This document shows positions 44,901 to 55,807 of a stretch of 64,000 nucleotides of DNA, one piece after another. The stretch is taken from positions 25,799,190-25,863,189 of the forward strand of contig OZ038495.1 in assembly GCA_964036315.1 (NCBI GenBank), in the 5' to 3' direction. The translations under genes and the position numbers were made by a program. The DNA comes from Acanthosepion esculentum (Eukaryota > Mollusca > Cephalopoda > Sepiida > Sepiidae). Positions within the stretch are counted from its first letter, which is position 1; the number at the start of each line of letters is the position of its first letter. Below the pieces are notes generated by a model. That model ran no database searches. It was not told where the DNA came from and saw only the letters and a program-made list of their open reading frames with translations.

Positions 44901-45935
44901 GAAAAATTTAAATAAATGTGATAATTGGTTTTACCTACTATTGCATGGCTCCAAGATGCATTTGAGAGAAGCACCTTGAAAACTGCAAAAGAAATATAAT
45001 GTTAAACATGTGTTCGAGCATGTAGAATCAATCTTGAATATAAATGAAGTGATTTGCTGCTGTGCCATATTAACCTAGTAGCAAAAGTAGGAAATGCTAT
45101 GGGCCCCACATTTTCAAGGACCCTGCTTGAAATATTTTCAAGTTTTTTGGTGAAATTGGCAAATTACAATCTGGTAATATTAATATTTACATGTTAGGGG
45201 AATTGCATCTTTAATTATTCATCATTTCAGATAACATCATATCAAGGTCATTAAATCAACTCAAATACCTTGTCAGAATCATCTTCCTCATATTTTTCTT
45301 GGCTTGTTTATTTTGTTAATAGAAGTTAAATATTTATCTGATTTATAAGCTCTATTACTATTCTAGTAAATAATTTATGATTTAATATTTGTGTTTTTTA
45401 AATTAGGACCTCTTTATTCCATATGCTACAGGACCCACACTAGCTTGATATGGCCCTGGCTGTGGTAGATGGTATGACTGGTTACCATCCACAGTATTAA
45501 TGGTAAAAAAAAAAGATGATAAGAAACAGAAGGAATCTGGTAATAGATTAGATTTGCCACATTGATGGCAATAAATATTTAACTACAAAACAAAGAACAT
45601 AGACTAAGTTGGGAAACCCCAAGGGAAAACAATTGCTGAAGTGTCCTGGCTTTGGGATAGTAATATTGATATTAAAACATGCTTCATAAGAATATGTGGA
45701 AAAGATAACACAACTCTAGACTTGAAAAAGCTAAGGTTGTGGTAGTCAGGAAAGCATCCTCTCAGGAATCTGTTCCACAAAGTAGCAGTTCATGAAAAGA
45801 AATTGTCTGAGTAGAACTTCCTTCTTACAGATATAAGGAATAAGGATAGTTAATCCCATTATATGTGGCATGGTAGGTTTTTTGCTGTGAATGTTAGGAC
45901 AAATTGGACTAAAGAATGTAGCTTGTCAAAATATT
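41965..45935. other. Gene-free interval, about 4 kb
   Basis: No confident element or gene is seen. ATT/AAT-rich microsatellite patches lie at about 42010-42065. The 43390-43900 region on the minus strand has a faint integrase-like pattern that I did not accept. Confidence 0.45.
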
Positions 45936-45937
45936 TT

Positions 45938-46048
45938 CACTATTTACATTATTCGGACTATTGTCCTCATCTTTGTCACCATATTTATTACAACATTTCA
46001 GACAAAATGACAAAGATGAGGACAATAATCCAAATGATGTAAATAGTG
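45938..46048. repeat. Inverted duplication of a hammerhead-associated repeat
   Basis: Arms 45938-45978 and 46008-46048 are 41-nt reverse complements with three mismatches. Each matches the ATGAGGACAATAGTCCGA-containing tail at 19.36-19.40 kb. The 29-nt spacer still has CTGAAATGTTGTAATAAATA on the minus strand, corresponding to GAAACGTTGTGACAAATA at 19.33 kb. So two copies of the same repeat lie head to head and form a large hairpin. Confidence 0.75.
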
Positions 46049-46289
46049 TACATAATACCTCATCTCAGAAATATAGACAGATACTCAAAATATTTTCTAT
46101 GAAAATAGCAATAGTTTAGTGAAAGGTTTGTGGCATTTCATCTGAGGGAAAGGGGCTGTAGTGTGGTAAATAATTCATCACCCACAAGGATGCAAAGACA
46201 CTTTTGAGCTTTATCATGACTAGAAAGTGAACATTAGCCAGCTCCACCTCATATGGCAACAGTTCACATTCTTGAAATCAGGGTATACA

Positions 46290-46600
46290 CTTGAAACCCT
46301 CCATAGACTTGGGAAGGATTTCTCCTTCAGGTAGTGATTAAACACTTTTGCCAAGATTGGAAATAATTCTGGCTAATGTTCTTAAGAACCACAACAGAGA
46401 ATTTATCAAAACCAGATTAGGGTCCAGGCTTTTGATAAGTCTGGAAACTTCCTGGGCGGTGATAGACATATTACAAAGTTTGTGCTTCGTGAGACAAGGG
46501 AAGTCATGAAGGGGGTGTCCCTTGTAATCTACTGTAAAGTTAGAGACAAATATGAGGTAGGTAAGCAAATTAAATTTACTAGGAGATAATTTAAGCACAG
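46290..46600 (-). pseudogene. Jockey/CR1-like LINE RT N-terminal fragment
   Basis: A minus-strand frame reads DFPCLTKHKLCNMSITAQEV, SRLIKSLDPNLV, then in a second frame GFDKFSVVVLKNISQN. This corresponds to the segment before the RT fingers (RLIKSLDxxKAxGPDKIPVxVLKN) of Jockey/CR1 LINEs. The fragment is short, frame-broken and without endonuclease or palm. Confidence 0.6.
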
Positions 46601-46659
46601 TAGTCATATGCAAAATGGCATCATAAAAAAATGGAAGAATTAACAAAAATTATGACAAT

Positions 46660-47629
46660 TTTTTTTAATAATTATGAAATTTTAACAAATTTAATTTTAA
46701 AACTACATTTCAGTTTAACATGAATGTGATTGATGTCATGGGAAATTCAGTATTTTCATGCATATGAATTCTTTTCAGTAACATTCAAATATTTTCAGGA
46801 TTTATAAAAGTATAAATGCTTGAAAATATTTTAATTTTTATCTCTTTTCATTCTTTGTTTGATATTTCAAGACATCTGCTTAAATGAGAGTCCTCTCTTG
46901 TCTTGCCTATGTCACTATAAACCATCTGTATCTGATAATAAAAAACATATCTCTTTCAATAGCAGCAACAACTAGAATGGATATCATCTAACTCAAAGAG
47001 AAAATATGATATAATCAAGGTGCTGACATTTCACATTACTTTAAATACTGGAAAGAGTGATAACAGCTACTGGATTTGAGAAACCTATTTTCCAGAAAAA
47101 TTGTTCTAAGAGAAAAATTGTTCAGCATAGTTTCTGACTTGTTTCTAAGCTAAGCAAATTCTGTGTTTTCTTTGAATAAAATAGAAGTACTTCTCTTCAA
47201 CCTGATTCCAACAGAAGATGCTAAAAATATTTCAATAAAGAAAGAGTCAATCCATAATTGAAGTTACTCAAGAATACAAGAAAGCCTCTTCAGACGAATG
47301 TCCAACTAGTATTTTTAAAGCAACCATATTAAAGTGTATCAGTCTTTCCAGATAACCCCACCCACACAAAAATCAAATACTGGATCTTAATGAGAATAAA
47401 TAATCTATTTTTCTGTACTTATCGCCTCAAGAGAAATGGAGAGTGCTTCCATGTCTGCAGTTCTTATACAAGAAAACTTGGTCAAGAGTCATTACTTACT
47501 GTGTGACGCTCACAGAACTCACTTGGTCATTAAGGCTAAAAAGTCTGAGGTTTCATCTCAAGTGCTAGATATTAAATTTCTCTCATTTATATATCATTTA
47601 TCATTTATCATTTATTATCATTATTATTA

Positions 47630-47661
<32 letters not shown>

Positions 47662-47840
47662 GACTCCAATTTACAGTTGTTATATAAGTGAAGAGGGGAA
47701 TAAGGAGAGACTTTGAAGTAGTAACACCAGTGAAGATAATGTCCTAATTCTTCAGCAGCATCTTAGAACCTTTGCACCAGAGAAATTTAGAGACAATTAA
47801 TAGGGAACTTAATTGCATATTTCCTGTCATATATTGTGTC

Positions 47841-47901
<61 letters not shown>

Positions 47902-48595
47902 TCAAAATTGATTATCATATTTTTTTTTTTTTTTTCAGGTGGTAATATGTGGCATTCACTTTACACTAATTTCCTCGGGAAAGCCATTAATCCATTTTTT
48001 CTCCCCATCCAAACTATGGAATAAATAGTAGTGTAGACAGGGATCTCTAGCCTTGGGTGGCAGCCAGTCTAGGGGACAGACTACTCTGAATTTAAAACTG
48101 TAGAGAAGTCAATAGGAAACCACTTCAATATCTTTCCCAAGTAGTCACAGATAATAAAGAAAAGCAATCTGACAATAGACATGATCACTTATATCCTGAA
48201 GTAACAATAACATGGCACTATTTTATATCTGATTGCATAATTTCAAACTTAATATCAATTTAAGAATTAAAGGAATTTTTACATTTTAATAAAAGTATAT
48301 GTGTTCAAATAACTGATTTTACTCCATTAATACAATAATCTTGTATATCTATTTTAAGAGAATTTCATGGTGAAATATATGCATAAATATTTAATAATGA
48401 CATGTTGAAAAATAAGAGAAATAAGTAATATTCATTTTCTATCACTTCAATAATTTCTTCTTATTCCAATATGTCTTTTAATTTTCAAATTAGCTCAATA
48501 TAATTTCTCACAAGTTTCTATCAATTAAATTAACATCTTTTATGATTTAATTATAAATATTGACATTTATGCTTACTTTTTATTTTTCTAATTCA
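46660..48595. other. Gene-free interval with ATT microsatellites
   Basis: (ATT)n tracts at about 47618-47662 and 47838-47901 with a poly(T) run at 47920-47936. No coding feature is accepted. Confidence 0.6.
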
Positions 48596-48597
48596 GA

Positions 48598-49610
48598 CTG
48601 GAGAAGGTCCTAGACCCTACTCTGTTCTTTATCTTCATTAATGATCTCCCCAATGTCATCAGTTCCCAAGTAGGCATCTATGCTGACAACACAACTATTT
48701 ACTCCTGCCTCAATAGCAAGTCTGGTATCGCTAACCTGACCATTAGTCTCAAAAAGGACCTCCAATCGGTTGTTGACTGGGGCAGAAATTGGCTGGTTAA
48801 CTTTAATGCCTCTAAAACAAAACTGCTCTCTATTACTCACCACAGGGAACCATCCCTGCCACCCATTAGAATATCTGATGCTCAACTACACGAGAACATC
48901 TCTTTGCGACTGCTTGGTCTCACACTGTCCGCTGACCTGAAACGGAATAATTACATTGAATCAATAGCTTCATTCACTGCCAGTCAAGTTGGTTCCCTGT
49001 GTCATTCCAAAATGTTTTTCTTGCCTGAGTCCATCCTTCAAATTTATAAATCAACAATTCACCCTTGCATGGAATACTGCTGCCATCTATGGTCTGGTGA
49101 CCCCACTGTTTACCTTAAGGTCCTCAACGAGATCCAAAAACAGACAAGCAATGGGGTTGGTCCTAATCTACAGTCGCTCGCTCACAGACGTGCCTTCGCC
49201 CCCCTCTGTCTTTTCTACAAATACTTTCACAATAACTGCTACAATGAGCTGCTTTTGCTAGTTCTCAGACTGCATGAATTTAAGCACGCTACTAGGCTGG
49301 CGTCACAGCCCCACCCTTTCACTGTCAAAATAGTTAAATGTGGCCGTCTCTTCTACTCCAATAGCTTCATGTCTCGCACCTCCTGTCTGCGGAATTCTCT
49401 TCCTATTACTTGTTTCCCTGATAGCTATAATCTCCAACTATTCAAATGTAATGTCAATTGACATCTCCAGATGCCTTGAACTATTCCCTGTCCTTCTCTT
49501 CATCCTTTCCACCATCATGCCTCTTTACTCTCACTCCCACTCTGTAACACCTTGCGTACTAGTGGCATCCCACCTTGCTTGGGGTGAAATGCTTAAAAAA
49601 AAAATACAAA
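48598..49610 (+). pseudogene. Jockey/CR1-like LINE, RT palm to 3' end
   Basis: One frame is open from 48598 to a TGA at about 49459-49461 (about 287 codons). It starts inside RT motif B/C (VLDPTLFFIFINDLPNV), then IYADNTTIYS (48676-48705), where the catalytic YADD box has become YADN. Next are VDWGRNWLVNFNASKTKLLS, LRLLGLTLSADLK, HPCMEYCCHLWSG, and a C-terminus with RLFYSNSFMSRTSCLRNSLP. The 3' UTR ends CCTTGCTTGGGGTGAAATGC plus poly(A) at about 49590-49605. It is 5'-truncated, with a long frame but a dead catalytic site. Confidence 0.85.
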
Positions 49611-50700
49611 TAAGTAGGAAAGAGATTATGTTGATTTGGGACCCTGAGATTTTTGTTTTCATTTTCTTGTGCTTTGTGTACTTTTACTATTAAAATTTGC
49701 TGTAATTAATAAAAAAACAGGCCTTACTTTTTGACTGATAATTTACTTATCTTATTTGATGTTTCCCAGAATTCCTATGAAAATTTTTTCTAATTTTAAA
49801 ACTGATAATTGTCTCATGGTTTTAATGCATGTATTTCTTTGTTAAACAATTACTACTGTCAAAATGTTAGACAACTATTTTGGACATCTATTTCTACCAT
49901 CTTTTAGGCAATTTCACAATTTCATCTTCCCAGAATATTTTATTTTTCTCAGCAATGATGCATTTTGCAGTTTTCAAGGGAATTAAATTTTTGTTTTTAA
50001 GTGCATTCTGTAAAGACTGAAATATATGGTAACTTGAAGATGCAATGTCTGCTGAATATGTTAGATGAGAAGCAGTAACAATTTCTTCCAAACAAACATA
50101 TAGTCCAGCATATTAGAATATACAGAATATTATATACATTGTTTTAAGTACTTCCAGATGGATGCATGTTATCAGATGCTGCTTTCAATTGTTTTTTTTT
50201 GTTTTTTGAATAGTCAAACAGTATTTGTTTGAATCAACCATTTGTTTAGGTCTCTGGAAGGAGCACATATAAAAGGATTTCATTTCAACCTCACAAAATA
50301 CTAAGTAATATCTTTTTTGAATGAAAACTAGCCATTGTTATGGTTACTGAGGGTTCATTTTGCTTACTTCACAATATCTTATTTACACTTTGAATCAATT
50401 GTCATAATCCATTTAAAAAAATGAAAATTTTCATTGCATTTAAGTGTTTAAGTACGAACTCACTCATAGAAAATATGAAATAATAGATTTTTTTCATTAA
50501 TTTATATGTAAGCCCTACAGCAAAGTGATTAACATATCCTATCTATGAAAAATAAAATAAAAACAATATCTCCACACGTGACAGAAATTGACGTAATTTT
50601 CAGTTAACAGTATGGAAATAGCATTCTCTAAATTCTTCCAGTTGCTAAGGACATTTTGTTTTGTTATTATTAGTTACTTTGTTCAATAAATAAATTTCAT
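49610..50700. other. Gene-free interval
   Basis: No feature is recognised; small ORFs only. Confidence 0.5.
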
Positions 50701-50702
50701 TT

Positions 50703-50745
50703 TTTGCCTTGAAAAAGTCCGTATTGGACGAAACGCGTCGGCAAC
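50703..50745 (+). ncRNA. Hammerhead-type motif, degraded core
   Basis: TTGCC (stem I) precedes TTGAAAA (50709-50715), which deviates from CUGANGA at C3 and G8. GTCC and GGAC (50717-50720, 50726-50729) form stem II. GAAAC (50730-50734) and GCGTC (50735-50739) follow with the expected cleavage triplet GTC, then GGCAA pairs with the opening TTGCC. Geometry is kept but the core mutations would inactivate it. The ACGCGT stem III is the self-complementary form known from Penelope hammerheads. Confidence 0.65.
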
Positions 50746-50759
50746 TATTACAGTTTTTC

Positions 50760-52035
50760 TATTGTCTTTTACATTTATAAATATCCTTTCTGGTAAAAAT
50801 AATTTTTGTTGCTCTATTTGGTTATTTTAAGTATGTTGAAGATGGTTTGCATTATAAAATATTTGTTATTGTCATGTAACATCTAGTTTTCATTGCTAAC
50901 GACCACAACTGATCTACTTGGCCACAGAGTAACAATCAAGAGAAATCTCCAGCATAAAACTTTGTAAACCACTTTTGACGTGTTTGATCATTCACAGTAC
51001 CTCCTCCATAAATTGCATAAATACTTTTTGCATTTGTGCTGCATTTTTATCTTTCTTAACATAAAAGATTATTTTCTTCTATCATTGGTATTAGAATCAA
51101 TAAAAAAGACACCAATTTTTGACAGTCTAAAAAAATGCACATTGATATAACAGCTGTCATAATAAAATAAAAAATGATCTTTTTGAATAAAATTTATTTC
51201 AAACAAAACACTCTATGCTATCTAATCATAAAAAAAGAACAAACTTTTTCAAAGTTAATGGCAATTCCATGATGCATATTTTCAATTTAGAAACAAAACA
51301 CAAAATCAATTCGTATATTTTAGTAAAAAAAAAATCAGTTTTGAATAATCATTCATTAATGGGTATTATAATGATTATAATTATAATTATATTTATAAAA
51401 CAAAATGTTATTTTCTATAATATTTCAGAATTTCATGAAAAATGAAATCCTTTTCAAAAAAAATATTCCTCTTCTGTCATTCTTCTCTTCTTTGTATGAT
51501 ATTTTACATTTGCGATTGATTGGCTGTTGATGTGTGTATTTTCAGAAACATTACACATTGCATATGAAAAAGAATAATAATATAACTTACCATTTTATTT
51601 TCACCTTTTCCTTGATTTCCTTATTCATACAGTTGAATAGCATTTTTTATGCAGTCATCTGTTTTTTATTTGTATTCCTTCCTCTATTTTATTAATAAAA
51701 TAAAGTTATTTCCCATCTCTCTACAGAAACAAAAAATAATTAATCTTCATGAGTATAAGTCAGAATAGCTAATTCAAACTAAATCATAGTTTATTTCCAT
51801 CAAACATGACTTAAACACACTACATTTTGAATTTTCAATGAAATCTTAACAAATAATAACTGTTCATAAATGACATTCACTCATATGGAATGAAAAAATA
51901 CCATCAGATGGTATACTAGATAATTAGATGAGTGATACAAATGAACCATTCTGCAAAGAATTGATTATTTAAATATGTTACCAGTAAACATAATATTGAT
52001 CATGATCACAAATCCTGTGACTTATCAGTATAAGT
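50760..52035. other. Gene-free interval
   Basis: AT-rich; nothing recognised. Confidence 0.5.
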
Positions 52036-52039
52036 TGTG

Positions 52040-52296
52040 TTTCTTGGGCAAGATAGCCTGACAGAGCCTAAACCTATCCTGGCTGGTTTTGAATTCAGAG
52101 TTACCTAGACAGGTTGCCATCCAAGGCTATAGAATCCAGTCTTTCCTGCTATTTACCCAGAAAAGTGGGGAGAAGAAGATTCATACCTTTTCCAAGGGTA
52201 TTAGCATGTAAGTGAATATAACGGATCCAACTGGAGTTTGAACTCAGATCTTCAATTCCTCAATCTGAGATGCTATCCATTACTCTACCACGCCTC
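52040..52296 (-). repeat. tRNA-derived SINE
   Basis: On the minus strand GGCGTGGTAGAGTAATGGAT (about 52294-52275) matches a polymerase III A box. GAGTTCAAACTCC at about 52244-52232 matches a B box at the expected spacing. About 190 bp of tRNA-unrelated body follow with CCCCACTTTTCTGGG and AGCCAGGATAGG. The end of the body is not sharply defined. Confidence 0.65.
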
Positions 52297-52299
52297 CTT

Positions 52300-53262
52300 C
52301 AAACATAATATACATGTAATTAAAAACAGTGAAAAAAATAAAATAAAATAAAATTCTAGAAACTTGTTCAAGATTTATAAATGCAGTTTTAACATAAAGT
52401 TTACTAAGTAAATTTCATGCTATTTTACCAGATGATTGTAGACCATATAATAAATTTGAGTTTTTACTTGAAACCATTATTTAAAAAAAAGAACTGTTTG
52501 TATTTAGATAGCTCTAAACATATGCACACACACATATATATATTGGCACATATTGGTTTTATCTAAGATGTAATAAATATGGAAAAGAATATTGGTGGAC
52601 TAAAACATCATATATTCACCAAAATATTACTGCAATACCTATAGCAAGAGGGGCCCAACAATGCCACATCTGCAGAAGGTGTAATTCACTATCAGGACTA
52701 AAATGTCATATATGTACTGCCCATATTTGAGGATCAGTCAAGTGATAGCATTATCGAAATTGCGTTGTAGTTGTTATATCATATACATACATGCATAGAC
52801 ACACACACACAGATATATATATATATATATATATATATTCATACATGTTTCATTAAATAATATAGATAAGTGTTGTCTATATAGTTTATGTAAGTTCTTT
52901 TCATATCGTCTGATAAGCTTAATAACATTATCATTAAACAATGAAAGAAAATCACAATATTGATACATATTTTTTAATCAAATCTAAGCTTTCGGCTTAC
53001 ATAAGCCATTATCGAAGATGACAATTACACAATATATTAAGCAATACACAAACAAGAAATTGATGATAGTCTGTTTTTGTTTACATGAATGATTTCCAAG
53101 CAACGATAAACACGTGCATATAAGACGCTGAAAGCGAAAATCGCACCACAGCTCATGACGTCACACATGACCACGCGAGAGTGAATCCGATGAGTATTGA
53201 GTATGGAAAGCCGTTGGTATGAACCAATAGCTTCTGTTACTAATTATAGGTATTTAAGGATA
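52300..53262. other. Gene-free interval with (AT)n at 52813-52838
   Basis: A (CA)n tract runs into (TA)n at 52800-52838. A degraded hammerhead motif lies at 52984-53020. Nothing coding is seen. Confidence 0.6.
52984..53020 (-). ncRNA. Hammerhead-type motif, degraded core
   Basis: On the minus strand TTCGATAA (53016-53009) sits in the core position. GGCTTA-TG-TAAGCC (53007-52994) is a perfect six-pair stem II (a TG loop this tight would open one pair), and GAAAGCTTAG follows. It resembles the motif at 20663 (GATAATGGCT then GAAAGC) more than the others, so two copies of that type are present. Several core positions differ from consensus. Confidence 0.45.
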
Positions 53263-54845
53263 CAGTGCTGTGTAAAAGTAAGTGAACCCCTAAGATAATA
53301 TTTAAAATAATTGTCTCTTTTTTCCAGATAATCAACAAATCTTAATTAAACTATATATTCATTAAGAAAAATGTTTATGAAATCAATTACAACCACTTTC
53401 AAAGATTTTTATCAAGCTGGAATAAAATATTAATTAAAAATTAAGATGTGAACCCATACATTTACACCTTGTATTTTTGTTTTATATAGTTGCCAGTGCA
53501 AATAATTTTTTGTTCATATATAAAAAACAAAATGACACGTGTTCAATTTTTTGGTAAAGTGTGTATACTGCAGTCAAACAATATAACTTATTGTGTATGC
53601 AAAAAGGTGCAGTTAGAGACTAAATTTAAAAAAATATATATGCAAAGATCAAAAGAACTTCCTGAAGCTTTAAAATAATTGCATATTTGAAACCTATAAT
53701 GATGCAGAAGGCTACAAAAATCTATCAAAATAATTTAAAGTGCACTTATCCCCCATGCAACAACTTATTTATAAATGGAAGGCCTTTAATATGACAGCAT
53801 TACAATCAAAAAGTGGCTGTCCATAAAAAATAACAGCAAGAGCAAGCAGACATCTAGCTTGGCAAGCTCAGACAAATCCAACTATGCCATTCTCCAACGC
53901 TCACTGGCCAATGTCGGAATCAATGTGCATATATCGACAAAATCTGAATAATGCCGATCTTCATGGCAGAATGTCTAGAAAAGGCCACTGCTTATGAAAT
54001 AGAACAAGCATGCTCACTTCAACTATGCAAAAACTCATATTAATAAGCTAGAAACATTCTGGCAAAAGGTTTTATGGTCAGATGAGACCAAACTAGAGCT
54101 TTTTTGGAGGAACAATAGGTAGTATATCTGGCAAGCTCTTAATATGGCTTTCAAAGAGAAGAATCTGATACCAACCATTAAACATGATGGTGACAAAATT
54201 ACAATTTGGGGGTGCTTTGCTGCAGCTGGAACAAGCAAAATAGTACACATTGATGACACAAAAGACTCTGCAAGATACCAAGCAATTTTGAATGAAAGTG
54301 ACTTATGCTCAGTTCAAAAGTTGGGTTTAGGTCAGGGTTGGAACTTCCAACAGGACAATGATCTGAAGCATCGAAGCAAATTCACAAAAGAATGGATTCA
54401 TAAAAAGAAATTTCAAGTCTTGGAACGGCCCAGTCAAAGTCCTGATCTAAACCTAATTGAAAATCTGTGATTGAAGTGAAAGAAGGCAGTGCATGTAAGA
54501 AGCCCAGGTAAAATGGAGCAATTGTGGAAGTTTTGCCAAGATGAATGGGCAGAAATTGGCACTCACTACTGCCAGAAACTTCTTAAAAATTATAGGAAAA
54601 GGCTGGTTGACATTGTAACCTCAAAAGAAGGAGTCACCAAATATTAAATGTAAGGGTTCACTTACTTTTGCACATCTTAATTTTTAATTTTTAATCAATA
54701 TTTTTATTCCAGCTTGATAAAAATTTTCAAAAGTGGTTGTAATTGATTTAATAAAGATTTTTCTTTACGATTATATAGTTAAAATCTTAAGATTTGTTGA
54801 TTATCTGGAAAAAAGAGACAATTATTTTAAATATATTCTATTGAT
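53263..54845 (+). mobile_element. Tc1-family transposon with long inverted repeats
   Basis: The left end reads TA then CAGTGCTGTGTAAAAGTAAG (53263). About 200 bp at each end are inverted copies of each other: AGATAATCAACAAATCTTAA at about 53325 mirrors TTAAGATTTGTTGATTATCT at about 54790, and CCACTTTCAAAGATTTTTAT mirrors ATAAAAATTTTCAAAAGTGG. The right terminus lacks its last 35 bp or so, because after AATTATTTTAAATAT the match ends, so the right TA is not identifiable. A single transposase gene lies inside. Confidence 0.88.
53640..54650 (+). pseudogene. Tc1 transposase (DD34E), inactivated
   Basis: It starts at ATG 53640 (MQRSKELPEALK), the usual Tc1 N-terminus, and stops soon after. The helix-turn-helix DNA-binding half is broken by frameshifts. 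WSDET at about 54075-54089 gives catalytic Asp 1. The 108-codon frame 54144-54470 holds WGCFAAAGTSKIVHID, NFQQDNDLKH (Asp 2 at 54354-54356) and SPDLNLIENL (Glu at 54459-54461). There are 34 residues between Asp 2 and Glu, as in Tc1. TGA at 54468-54470 replaces the conserved Trp after IENL. The C-terminus then continues to about 54650 (YRKRLVDIVTSKEG). Confidence 0.88.
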
Positions 54846-54849
54846 TTTG

Positions 54850-55095
54850 GGCATACAATTATTTTTTTTGTTTACAATTATTCAAAATTTAAATGATAAA
54901 AATATGGTTAATATATTTACTAACTTCATACCTACAGCTACTTCTTTAAAAAACATCTTTACTTCTTAATTATCTTTGTAATTATTTCCAAAATCTTTTT
55001 TAAAATATCAAAAAGTTTCAATGATTTTAATCAGTAATGTATGTAATGACAAAAGTACGCAGGTGTAGGCTTTAAGAAAGCTTTATTCAACTGAA
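54850..55095. other. AT-rich spacer
   Basis: Nothing is recognised between the Tc1 end and the LINE 3' end. Confidence 0.5.
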
Positions 55096-55807
55096 GATAT
55101 TTATTTGTACTATGGTACAAAGTGTGGCACAAGGCCAAAATGGGGATTGGAGAAAAGGACTGTTTTCTTCTGTCTTAGCTTAGCTCACTACAAACACTGA
55201 CCCAAACATACAAACAATAGCCCTAACACCAAAACAACACATTCTTACCTACCTTTCTTACTACATCCACCATAATACTTCATGTCTCCATGAAAATCCT
55301 AAATAGTGCCCATATGTACAATTCATTGTCTGTTAGAGGAGGAAATAAAACAACAATTTAAAAAAAAACAATGGCTATCTAAAATATGGAACAAAATTAT
55401 TTACAAGAAACTAAACAAAATCATGTTAGTAATACTCCCCTACAATCCTTAAATGTGGCAGAAACATCAGTTAACTGGACAAAATCGATGGTGAATTATA
55501 ATAGTACAAAACATTCTTTCATCCCAATCACTCACACGGACATGCACTCATTCAGACACAGCAATTACAAAAACGCACATGTGAAACGAAAGGCACCCCG
55601 CATCTACCAGAGAACTTACATCACTGACCACCTAACAATGGTGAATTAAACTAAAGAAAAAAATGGGGACAGAAATAAAAGGGGCCAATGAGCATACATA
55701 CCATAGCTAAGAAAAAGGAAACTAAAGATTCAAAAACAAAACCTACACTAGCCTAATTTCAGGATGGGTTGCCTATGTTCAACCCAGGAAGAAAAATATC
55801 CTGATGC

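Noticed and set aside
47836..48024. ORF with a poly-Ile N-terminus
   Set aside because: Direct translation of the (ATT)n microsatellite.
55386..55649. Plus-strand 87-codon ORF
   Set aside because: It is antisense to the 3' UTR of the Tx1-like LINE and shows no protein family features.
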